A stretch of DNA of 17,962 bases, from contig PLWR01000364.1 of assembly GCA_003165615.1 (NCBI GenBank), positions 210-18,171 of the forward strand, in the 5' to 3' direction. The notes below the pieces were generated by a model that was not told the origin of the DNA, searched no databases, and worked only from the letters and a program-made list of their open reading frames with translations. The position numbers were made by a program, and so were the translations under genes. Shown piece by piece: positions 1 through 4,780 of the stretch. This DNA comes from Acidobacteriota bacterium (lineage in GTDB: Bacteria > Acidobacteriota > Terriglobia > UBA7540). Position 1 is the first letter of the stretch. Each line of letters opens with the position of its first letter.

Positions 1-200
1 AGCATGTGCAGCCGGCCTTCCAGGTCGCTGAAAAGCACGGTCACGGCTTTGATACCTTTTTCTTCGGTCAGGTACTTGATTCGTTCTGCTTGAATTTGTT
101 CCACGGGAACGCGCTTGAGGCGTTGCTCCTTGGCGCGCAGATTCAATTCCTCCAATTCGCTGTAGGGGAGTTCCAAGTGGTTTTGCAGTTCAATGCTCAT
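1..200 (-). CDS. glnA: Glutamine synthetase (type I), N-terminal fragment cut by the window edge
   Basis: Only the first 66 codons lie in the window; the gene continues past base 1. The reverse strand starts with ATG at 200-198, preceded at about four bases by an AAGGAGA ribosome site (204-210). The peptide begins MSIELQNHLELPYSELEELN and reaches a stretch reading IKAVTVLFSDLEGRLHML. That stretch matches the beta-grasp start of type I glutamine synthetases, where the segment 'V..FSDLEGR' leads toward the active site. Glutamine synthetase makes glutamine from glutamate, ammonia and ATP in the cytoplasm. A long N-terminal helix before the beta-grasp is visible. The catalytic part is outside the window, so the family call rests on this N-terminus alone. 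A sigma70-like promoter about 110 bases upstream supports this start. Confidence 0.72.
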   Translation of the reverse strand, partial: MSIELQNHLELPYSELEELNLRAKEQRLKRVPVEQIQAERIKYLTEEKGIKAVTVLFSDLEGRLHM

Positions 201-527
201 GCGTCTCCTTCGAGCCGGGAGTCCCGGAAGATTTGTTCCTGCTGAAGTCCACAGAGTCATGCCCATGGTGCGAAGGGAAGCTTCTTCAGTTTTGGACTCA
301 GATTTGAACTTGGTATAGGCCCAACCCTTCCATTGTCAATGACACTGCACAAATCTGGCAATGGTTTTAGCCATAGATTATATTTATGGTATGGATTGGT
401 GTTATCTTGCGCAGCCGTCCCAGCAGCGGCCCTGATGGCCGTGTCATTCAATTCACGTGTTGATACAGGTAGTGGAAAAACTCGTAGACGCTCTCGTTCT
501 GAGGAGCCGCAAGCGGCGAGCAACGGT
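201..527. other. Intergenic stretch between glnA and the PilZ gene
   Basis: Apart from the glnA ribosome site and promoter no gene is supported. Open frames on both strands here lack ribosome sites and recognisable protein content. A short GC hairpin (GCCG-CAAG-CGGC, near 507-518) lies just downstream of the PilZ stop but has no T tract, so it is not called a terminator. Confidence 0.5.
312..339 (-). promoter_or_regulatory. Sigma70-like promoter for glnA
   Basis: On the reverse strand a perfect TTGACA (-35, plus-strand 334-339) is followed after 16 bases by TATACC (-10, plus-strand 312-317). Transcription would start near 305, leaving a leader of roughly 105 nt before the glutamine synthetase ATG. 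No sigma54 GG-N10-GC element was recognised. The leader length leaves room for control but no known riboswitch was recognised. Confidence 0.5.
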
Positions 528-863
528 CTAAGCTTGCTCACATTGGGAGTGCGAGTTTACGAATCGCAGCAGGGCCTGGTGGTCAGAGGGGCGAATCGAC
601 GTGAACTGCACCCCCACTCCCTTTCCGACTTCAGACCAGCGCACGATTCCTTCCGTGCTTAATCGGGGCAACTCAGGCGGTTGACCAAAGACCAGGTGAA
701 GTTGAGAACCGACGGGGAACACTTCTTCCGAATGCAGGCAGAGCCCCGTGTTGCTCACGTTCTTAGTCTGTACGACGTAGGGCGCCCCCCCGTTCGACAA
801 GACGACAGTCAAAGATGCGATGAGCCGCGGAGATGGCTTCTGTTCCTTGATTATGGTGGACAT
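528..863 (-). CDS. PilZ domain protein with a degenerate c-di-GMP motif
   Basis: A single-domain cytoplasmic protein of 111 residues. The core from about residue 37 reads NVSNTGLCLHSEE, then a beta-barrel with VGSQLHLVF, GIVRWSEVGKGVGVQF, and a closing helix. This is the layout of PilZ domains, which bind cyclic di-GMP through an N-terminal RxxxR and a (D/N)xSxxG motif. The NxSxxG motif is intact (N-V-S-N-T-G). The arginine motif is not: only one Arg is present near residue 13 (PRLIASL). Such proteins may bind the nucleotide poorly or act as non-binding adaptors. The ATG at 863-861 has only a weak GGAA upstream. It lies upstream of glnA on the same strand but over 300 bases away with a separate promoter between, so an operon is unlikely. 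Confidence 0.8.
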   Translation of the reverse strand: MSTIIKEQKPSPRLIASLTVVLSNGGAPYVVQTKNVSNTGLCLHSEEVFPVGSQLHLVFGQPPELPRLSTEGIVRWSEVGKGVGVQFTSIRPSDHQALLRFVNSHSQCEQA

Positions 864-1355
864 AGTTTCCGGAGGTCATCCTTAAGTGTAATTTCGCTTC
901 GACAATATCAGGTTCTTGTGCAATCGTTCCGCCAAACTCAACTTTGAATTAACCACTGTGAATACAGTCGATTAGATATTTTCATGGTTTGAGGTTAACC
1001 GGGTGGCGTGTAGAAATTCACCACCCCCGGTAATTTTGGGCCGCCGGGTTGCCGCGGCGACATCGTGGCTGCCTGCGACCGCTGGCCCGCAGTGTCGAGT
1101 CGGCAACCGGCAAGCGAAAACTCAGGGAGGCGAAAAGGGGGATGGTGACGTGTCCGAGAGGTCGCAGGGAAACGCCGGTTGACACCGTCCCTGAGGCGCA
1201 CACGATGCTGCCAGACGGCGTGCGGGCATCGGGAGTGCAGAGCAAATGGGGATGTAAATCGGCGCGCAATTTGCAATGGCGAAACGAGCCGGCGGGGCGT
1301 ACACTGCCGTTACTCAAGATATGGAAATGGAAATCCTGCGTAAAGGGGGTCATCC
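864..1355. other. Divergent intergenic region with two hairpins
   Basis: This separates the PilZ gene (-) from the small secreted-protein gene (+). An imperfect hairpin pairs ACCGGGTGG (998-1006) with CCACCCCCGGT (1021-1031) around a 14-base loop. A second pairs CAGGGA with TCCCTG (about 1165-1193), with an inner CGGT/ACCG stem. A TTGACA at 1179-1184 has no convincing -10 partner (best is CACGAT at 16 bases). Overlapping open frames here have no protein signature. Function unknown. Confidence 0.4.
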
Positions 1356-1856
1356 ATGAAAATCAACCGCATTATTGTAGCCGCATTGCTCGTGGTTCTA
1401 TGCTGCACCGCAAGAATTAGCTTTGGCGATCAGCCTTCCTACACGATGGTCTGTCGGGGCGGGCCGAGTATGCGCATCATGGTCGCTCACGACGTTGACA
1501 GTGACGGCATCCCCGGAGCAACCTCGATGTGGATCTTTTTCAAAGCCGCATCGCGGCCAGGCTCGGAGGCGCAGCCGGAGCCGGGCGAATGCACCTGGAT
1601 GGATCGCACGTTGAGGGCCGGAGAACCGGCTTCCCTGTTTATTCATGCGCCGCACGTCGAGTTTGCTTTTCAGGTCATGGGCGATGGTCGACTCTCGCGC
1701 GACGCCAGCGGCATTCGGCTTAACCCGGAAGGCAATTCGGACCATGCCCAGGCGTGGCGTTATATGACCGATGGTGTGCTCAAGGGCAGCGTGTTCACCG
1801 TGAAGGCCTATAACGCCAGCGGCCGCGTTCTGGTCGTTACCAGCGTCGGGCCGTAA
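1356..1856 (+). CDS. Small secreted protein of unknown function
   Basis: The 166-residue product starts at an ATG with AAGGGGG six bases upstream (1343-1349), which fixes the start. Residues 1-25 are a clear Sec signal peptide: MKIN, a hydrophobic run IIVAALLVVLCC, and likely cleavage after SFG or nearby. The mature part has two cysteines, in YTMVCRGG and PGECTWMD, which could form a disulfide. It looks beta-rich (SMWIFFKAA, VEFAFQVMG, VFTVKAYN, RVLVVTSVG). No catalytic motif or known domain was recognised. Codon use resembles neighbouring genes, so it is probably real. It stands alone, with no partner gene on its strand within 2 kb. No function is proposed beyond export to the periplasm or outside. 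Confidence 0.75.
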   Translation: MKINRIIVAALLVVLCCTARISFGDQPSYTMVCRGGPSMRIMVAHDVDSDGIPGATSMWIFFKAASRPGSEAQPEPGECTWMDRTLRAGEPASLFIHAPHVEFAFQVMGDGRLSRDASGIRLNPEGNSDHAQAWRYMTDGVLKGSVFTVKAYNASGRVLVVTSVGP

Positions 1857-2030
1857 GCTGGCGAGAGTCCTTCCGATGCTTGTCCACTTACCATGAACTT
1901 TGTTGCACGACCCCTGCAGGCTTGCACAGAACGCTACGCACTCTTGACGCGAGAAATACCCGGGCGCTACCATCTGATGGTCACCGGCCAGGTGTACCCC
2001 GGGGATAAGATGGTTGGGTCGCTATGCGTT

Positions 2031-2127
2031 CAAGCCCGCAAAGCGGGCGAAAGACCGTAGCCCATGGCGTAAGCCGTGGGTAAAGGAGCCAAACAAAATT
2101 CCCCCAAGCCCCGGAGGGGCGAAAGAC
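2031..2127 (-). repeat. Palindromic intergenic element, copy 1 (inverted)
   Basis: Read on the reverse strand, this matches the two forward copies at 2213-2410 and 3202-3397. It has a GCCCC/GGGGC hairpin after TTTCGCCCC, then the near-palindrome CCCATGGCGTAAGCCGTGGG (plus-strand 2061-2080), then a GCCCGC...GCGGGC hairpin. Loops differ between copies while stems are kept, for example GCCCC-TAAA-GGGGC and GCCCC-TCC-GGGGC. It is a non-coding, REP- or MITE-like element; no transposase is in the window. Confidence 0.7.
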
Positions 2128-2212
2128 CCAATCTTTGCGGCGATTTCACGTCTCCGCCCGCGTGCGCCATGCCATGGAAAAATGCTGCTGGGCGTGCCAT
2201 TGGGTGGTGAAT

Positions 2213-2410
2213 TCTTTCGCCCCTCTGGGGCTCGCTGGGGGTGTGGGGCCGGTTTTCCCATGGCTAACGCCATGGGCTACGATCTTGCGCCCGTTTCACG
2301 GGCTGGCGGGCAGGTAGCGAAGAGTTATTCGGCTCCGGGACGAATTACTCTGCGGGCCTTTCCCTTGGCCTGGCAATGCACCGGTCGGGATTGCGGTTTT
2401 AAGCGCCGCC
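2213..2410 (+). repeat. Palindromic intergenic element, copy 2 (forward)
   Basis: Nearly collinear with the copy at 3202-3397 over about 195 bases. In order: GCCCC-TCT-GGGGC hairpin, GGGGCCGGTTTT, perfect palindrome CCCATGGCTAACGCCATGGG (2257-2276), GCCCGT-TTC-ACGGGC hairpin, GGTAGCGAAGAGTTATTCG, and a final GCGG...CCGC hairpin around TTTTAAGCG (2393-2409). With copy 1 it forms a large inverted repeat whose arms are about 85 bases apart. Confidence 0.8.
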
Positions 2411-2421
2411 TGAAAACAAGT

Positions 2422-2534
2422 GTTCAGTCCTCAGTTTTCAGTTGTCAGCAAGAGGCTGACAGCTCACAGCCGACAGCAGGCAGTTAACCCCGAGCCCCTA
2501 ATCCCTAACCCCGAAACCCGAATCCCGTGTCCCT
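2422..2534. repeat. Degenerate oligomer-repeat tract
   Basis: Short-period degenerate repeats: CAGTTTTCAGTTGTCAG-like, then ACAGCTCACAGCCGACAG, then CCCTAATCCCTAACCCC, then CCCGTGTCCC. A related tract (3130-3202) shares ACAGCTCACAGCCG and CCCGTGTCCC and lies on the other side of the toxin-antitoxin pair, also next to a palindromic element. Confidence 0.6.
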
Positions 2535-2585
2535 CCTCCAGCTCCGCCTGGTTTGAATCTTGTCGGCGGGTTCTTGTCGTGCTGG

Positions 2586-2891
2586 CTAGGGCGTTGGAAA
2601 CGCCGGTTCGTCACGCCTGGGGTGCCAGACGTGAAGAATTTCCACGCTGGTGGATTTCTCGCTGACGTCGCAGAAGATGCGGTAGGAACGAAAGACGATC
2701 TCGCGCAGGGTTCCTTTCACGCCGCGCGGATAGATGGGGCCAATAAATGGGAAGGATGCCAGAACTCGAACGTGTTCGAGGATGCCCCGCCCAAGCCGGA
2801 GGGCAGCCTGCGGGTCATCCTGGGCGACATAGGAGCAAATCTCCTGGAGGTCCGCAATCGCCGCGTCTGACCAAATTATTTCGAAGTCCAT
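2586..2891 (-). CDS. RelE/ParE-family toxin of a type II toxin-antitoxin pair
   Basis: The 101-residue product starts MDFEIIWSDAAIADLQEIC and has the RelE/ParE layout: first strand, two helices (IADLQEICSYVAQ, AALRLGRGILEHV), the segment 'FPFIGPIYP', then strands LREIVFRSYRIFCDVS and VEILHVWHPRRDEP. The late 'HxxRDE' tail and basic residues in the sheet are typical. RelE members cleave mRNA in the ribosome and ParE members inhibit gyrase; which applies cannot be read here. The start overlaps the antitoxin stop by 16 bases on the same strand, the usual co-translated arrangement with antitoxin first. The pair sits between two direct copies of a repeat block, consistent with a mobile or recently acquired cassette. 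Confidence 0.85.
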   Translation of the reverse strand: MDFEIIWSDAAIADLQEICSYVAQDDPQAALRLGRGILEHVRVLASFPFIGPIYPRGVKGTLREIVFRSYRIFCDVSEKSTSVEILHVWHPRRDEPAFPTP

Positions 2892-3073
2892 GCTGTGGCC
2901 CAGGACTCAAGCAAATGTTCGGCTTCCTGCTGAGTCTTGGTTCTGCCCGCGGCAATGTCCGCCCGCCCGCGCCGGATGGACGCCATGATGCGCAACTCCT
3001 CGCTGATTTCCTCCAGCGTCGCGTCCTCCGGAAGCCTCTGAAGAGCGTCCATCACCGCTTGCTTGTCCGTCAT
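2876..3073 (-). CDS. Cognate antitoxin of the RelE/ParE-type pair
   Basis: A 65-residue protein beginning MTDKQAVMDALQRLPEDATL. It is mostly helical: EEISEELRIMASIRRG followed by ADIAAGRTKTQQEAEHLLESW. The pattern 'LP.DATLEEI.E.L..M..I..G..D...G...T..E' matches small antitoxins found in front of RelE/ParE toxins. The C-terminal half probably wraps the toxin. No clear DNA-binding ribbon-helix-helix was identified. ATG at 3073 is chosen; a TTG at 3109 would add 12 residues but has no better ribosome site. The stop overlaps the toxin start. Antitoxins of this kind usually repress their own promoter with the toxin; no operator was identified. Confidence 0.75.
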   Translation of the reverse strand: MTDKQAVMDALQRLPEDATLEEISEELRIMASIRRGRADIAAGRTKTQQEAEHLLESWATAWTSK

Positions 3074-3129
3074 AAGCTCGATACTACCGTTTCCCCAGGC
3101 CCAGCGCAAGAGGAGGGAAATTGCTGGTG

Positions 3130-3202
3130 GCTAACAGCTCACAGCCGGCAGTTGACAGTTAGTTCCAAGCACGGAGTCCCGTGTCCCGTGTCCCGTGTCC
3201 CG
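3130..3202. repeat. Degenerate oligomer-repeat tract, second copy
   Basis: Contains AACAGCTCACAGCCGGCAG and GTTGACAGTTAG, followed by four near-perfect heptamer-type units of CCCGTGT (3178-3202). It mirrors the tract at 2422-2534 in the same orientation and abuts the palindromic element at 3202. Confidence 0.6.
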
Positions 3203-3397
3203 ATTTCGCCCCTAAAGGGGCTTGGCGGTGGGGGGCCGGTTTTCCCATGGCTAACGCCATGGGCTACGATCTTGCGCCCGCTTTACGGGCTGGGAAGCAG
3301 GTAGCGAAGAGTTATTCGCCTCCGCGACGAATTACTCTGCGGCCCTTTCCCCTGGCCTGGCAATGAACCGGTCGAGATTGCGGTTTTAAGCGCCGCA
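3202..3397 (+). repeat. Palindromic intergenic element, copy 3 (forward)
   Basis: Collinear with the copy at 2213-2410: GCCCC-TAAA-GGGGC hairpin, perfect palindrome CCCATGGCTAACGCCATGGG (3244-3263), GCCCGC-TTT-ACGGGC hairpin, GGTAGCGAAGAGTTATTCG, and GCGGTTTTAAGCGCCGC at the right end. The right end runs into the hairpin beyond the DUF3494 stop codon. Confidence 0.8.
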
Positions 3398-3426
3398 GAG
3401 GAAAGCAAACTGCGCTTGCCTCTGCG
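3394..3426 (-). terminator. Hairpin downstream of the DUF3494 gene
   Basis: CGCAGAGG (3394-3401) pairs with CCTCTGCG (3419-3426), extended by AAGC/GCTT after one mismatch, with a 7-base loop. It lies 6 bases past the DUF3494 stop on the reverse strand. No T tract follows on that strand, so it may act as a factor-assisted terminator or 3' stabiliser rather than a classic intrinsic terminator. Confidence 0.45.
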
Positions 3427-3431
3427 CTTAT

Positions 3432-4253
3432 TCAAACTCGCGCTCGCGCCCGCGTGATCGATGCCGCGCCGGCGGCGAGCAGGAATGTGGCGAGCAAAAG
3501 GGAGGTCGAGAGCTCGGGAGTGGCGGTGGAGGTGGAGGGGATTCCGCACCCGCCGGTCGAGACATTGTTATCATCCAGCGTCACCGCGGCATTTAGCGCG
3601 ATGGCATTTCCGCAAGCGATGTTTGCGCCGGTGTCCAGAGTTATGCTCTGGTCGGCGAGAATACTTCCGATGAACTCAGTGTATGAACCGAGAGTTGCGG
3701 AGCTGCCGACCTGCCAATACACGCTGTCACCTGAACCGGGATTAATAACAACAACAGACGCGGCAGACGAGCCGGTCGCGGTGGTGAGCGTGCTCCCGAT
3801 CTGGAAAACGAAGACCGCATCGGTAAGGCCCTCTTCGTTGAGCGTAAGTTTTCCTGTCAAGTCAGCCGACGAGGCAAAAAAATAGACGCCCGGCGTTAGC
3901 GTCAGTCCACCCAGATCCTGGCCAGTCAAGGTCTGAGTGACCGCCTGGCTCTTTGCAGCATTGTAGGCAGTCAGGGCATCAGCCTGCGCCTGCTGCGCGA
4001 CCGCATCAGTGATGTGGATTGTGCCGTTCACGATCCCTGAACCACCATCGATCGCGAAAAACCCCGTAATCGAAGTGCCGGGATAGACACCCAAATCGCC
4101 GTTGAGGAAAGTCGGGGTTGCGGTGTTGGTCACCGTCGAGGCACCCAGGACCGCAAAGGTGCCCGCTGTCCCTAGAGTAATGTCGCTGGCGTACGATAGG
4201 CCGCTGACCATCAGGAAGCAAAACAACAGTGCCACCCTCCCCGTCATTTTCAT
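3432..4253 (-). CDS. DUF3494 ice-binding-like secreted protein with PEP-CTERM-like tail
   Basis: 273 residues from the ATG at 4253, chosen because TAGGAG (4261-4266) lies seven bases upstream; an upstream start would add 17 residues ahead of the signal peptide. Residues 1-22 are a Sec signal (hydrophobic run [13 protein letters not shown], cleavage near SYA). The body (about 24-240) carries DUF3494 features: [54 protein letters not shown], and the end [19 protein letters not shown] with [15 protein letters not shown]. These are the rungs of a beta-solenoid; family members include ice-binding proteins and adhesins. The tail has TPELSTS, then a hydrophobic span [15 protein letters not shown], then RARARV. 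This resembles a PEP-CTERM sorting signal with PEL in place of PEP, suggesting exosortase-like processing. Ice binding itself cannot be inferred. Confidence 0.88.
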   Translation of the reverse strand: MKMTGRVALLFCFLMVSGLSYASDITLGTAGTFAVLGASTVTNTATPTFLNGDLGVYPGTSITGFFAIDGGSGIVNGTIHITDAVAQQAQADALTAYNAAKSQAVTQTLTGQDLGGLTLTPGVYFFASSADLTGKLTLNEEGLTDAVFVFQIGSTLTTATGSSAASVVVINPGSGDSVYWQVGSSATLGSYTEFIGSILADQSITLDTGANIACGNAIALNAAVTLDDNNVSTGGCGIPSTSTATPELSTSLLLATFLLAAGAASITRARARV

Positions 4254-4303
4254 AATGTTTCTCCTATCTCTGCTGTCGACAACTCTCCCATTTGAACATA
4301 GCA

Positions 4304-4331
4304 TTTATGACAGACATCGAAGATATGTCAA
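4304..4331 (-). promoter_or_regulatory. Candidate promoter for the DUF3494 gene
   Basis: On the reverse strand TTGACA (plus-strand 4326-4331) is followed after 16 bases by CATAAA (plus-strand 4304-4309). The -35 is perfect and the -10 is moderate (4 of 6). Transcription would begin about 45 bases before the ATG at 4253. Confidence 0.4.
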
Positions 4332-4587
4332 TGGCCCGAAGCTGCCATCCCAACGGCACAAAGGTGCCTGTTATCGTATAGTTAGCTACCAGACTGGTGG
4401 GCGGGCTGGCGCAGAGGGCGGATTTGCGCTTCCGTGGGTTGTGTTAGCGCTGGCCTTGCCCACCTACAAACGCCATTTTGCGCCCGGCCGGGCGGGTGGT
4501 TTTTATTTTTCAATCGATCAAAGATCGGCGCTCAGCAAAACCAACCTCTGTGCCTCAGTGCCTCTGTGGTTCATTCCGCTCCTTTTT

Positions 4588-4653
4588 CTAGAGCACCATG
4601 CGCTTGATCCCTTGGCGCAGGACGGGAACGTTGAAGTTCAGAATGAGCCCGCC
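4588..4653 (-). pseudogene. C-terminal remnant of a GxxExxY-family gene
   Basis: The reverse strand reads GGLILNFNVPVLRQGIKRMV followed by Leu and TAG (stop at 4590-4588). This closely resembles the last ~20 residues of GxxExxY-family proteins, which typically end in a 'G.L.NFNV..L..G..R.V' strand-helix unit. No upstream coding sequence with the family's GxxExxY core is present, so this is a decayed 3' end. A CACAGAGGCACTGAGG-type tract follows immediately (plus-strand 4545-4570), a sequence class I recall as frequent next to such genes. The match is by eye on 21 residues. Confidence 0.4.
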
Positions 4654-4723
4654 GCGAGGCGCAGCCTCTAGTCCCTAAGCCCCAATCCCTGACACCTGAT
4701 ACCTGACACCTGGCACCTAATTC

Positions 4724-4753
4724 TAGACACTTCCGCGCCTCGTTCTCTATAAT
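4724..4753 (+). promoter_or_regulatory. Sigma70-like promoter for ileS
   Basis: TAGACA (-35, 4724-4729, 5 of 6 consensus) and a perfect TATAAT (-10, 4748-4753) are 18 bases apart. The expected transcript start near 4760 leaves a leader of about 20 nt, too short for a T-box, so ileS looks constitutively expressed here. Confidence 0.7.
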
Positions 4754-4780
4754 GAAATTTAACCTCACGACGGAGGACGC

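Larger units (their letters stand above)
1857..2585. other. Long non-coding stretch dominated by repeats
   Basis: About 730 bases between the secreted-protein gene and the toxin gene. It holds an inverted copy (2031-2127) and a forward copy (2213-2410) of the palindromic element, then an oligomer-repeat tract (2422-2534). Open frames across it, rich in Pro, Gly, Arg and Trp, run through the palindromes and are not accepted as genes. No terminator was seen after the secreted-protein gene. Confidence 0.6.
4254..4780. other. Divergent intergenic region between the DUF3494 gene and ileS
   Basis: It holds the DUF3494 promoter, a GC palindrome CGCCCGGCCGGGCG (about 4482-4495) followed by GGTGGTTTTTATTTTT, a CCTCTGTGCCTCAGTG tract (4545-4570), a GxxExxY remnant, a tract of ACACCTGATACCTGACACC type (about 4690-4717), and the ileS promoter. 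The palindrome plus T tract resembles a forward terminator, but no forward gene precedes it. Confidence 0.5.

Noticed and set aside
1049..1420. 123-codon forward frame before the small secreted protein
   Set aside because: Overlaps the ribosome site and start of the better-supported gene, is Arg-rich, and competes with several equally open frames on both strands.
2014..2487. A 157-codon forward frame across the palindromic elements
   Set aside because: It runs through inverted repeats and oligomer tracts, has no ribosome site, and its equivalent recurs only partly at the other element copies.
4482..4511. GC palindrome followed by TTTTTATTTTT as an intrinsic terminator
   Set aside because: Orientation would serve a forward transcript, but no forward gene lies upstream; the stem is also separated from the T tract by GGTGG.
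4754..4780. T-box leader for ileS
   Set aside because: The predicted promoter leaves only about 20 nt of leader, far too short for a T-box.
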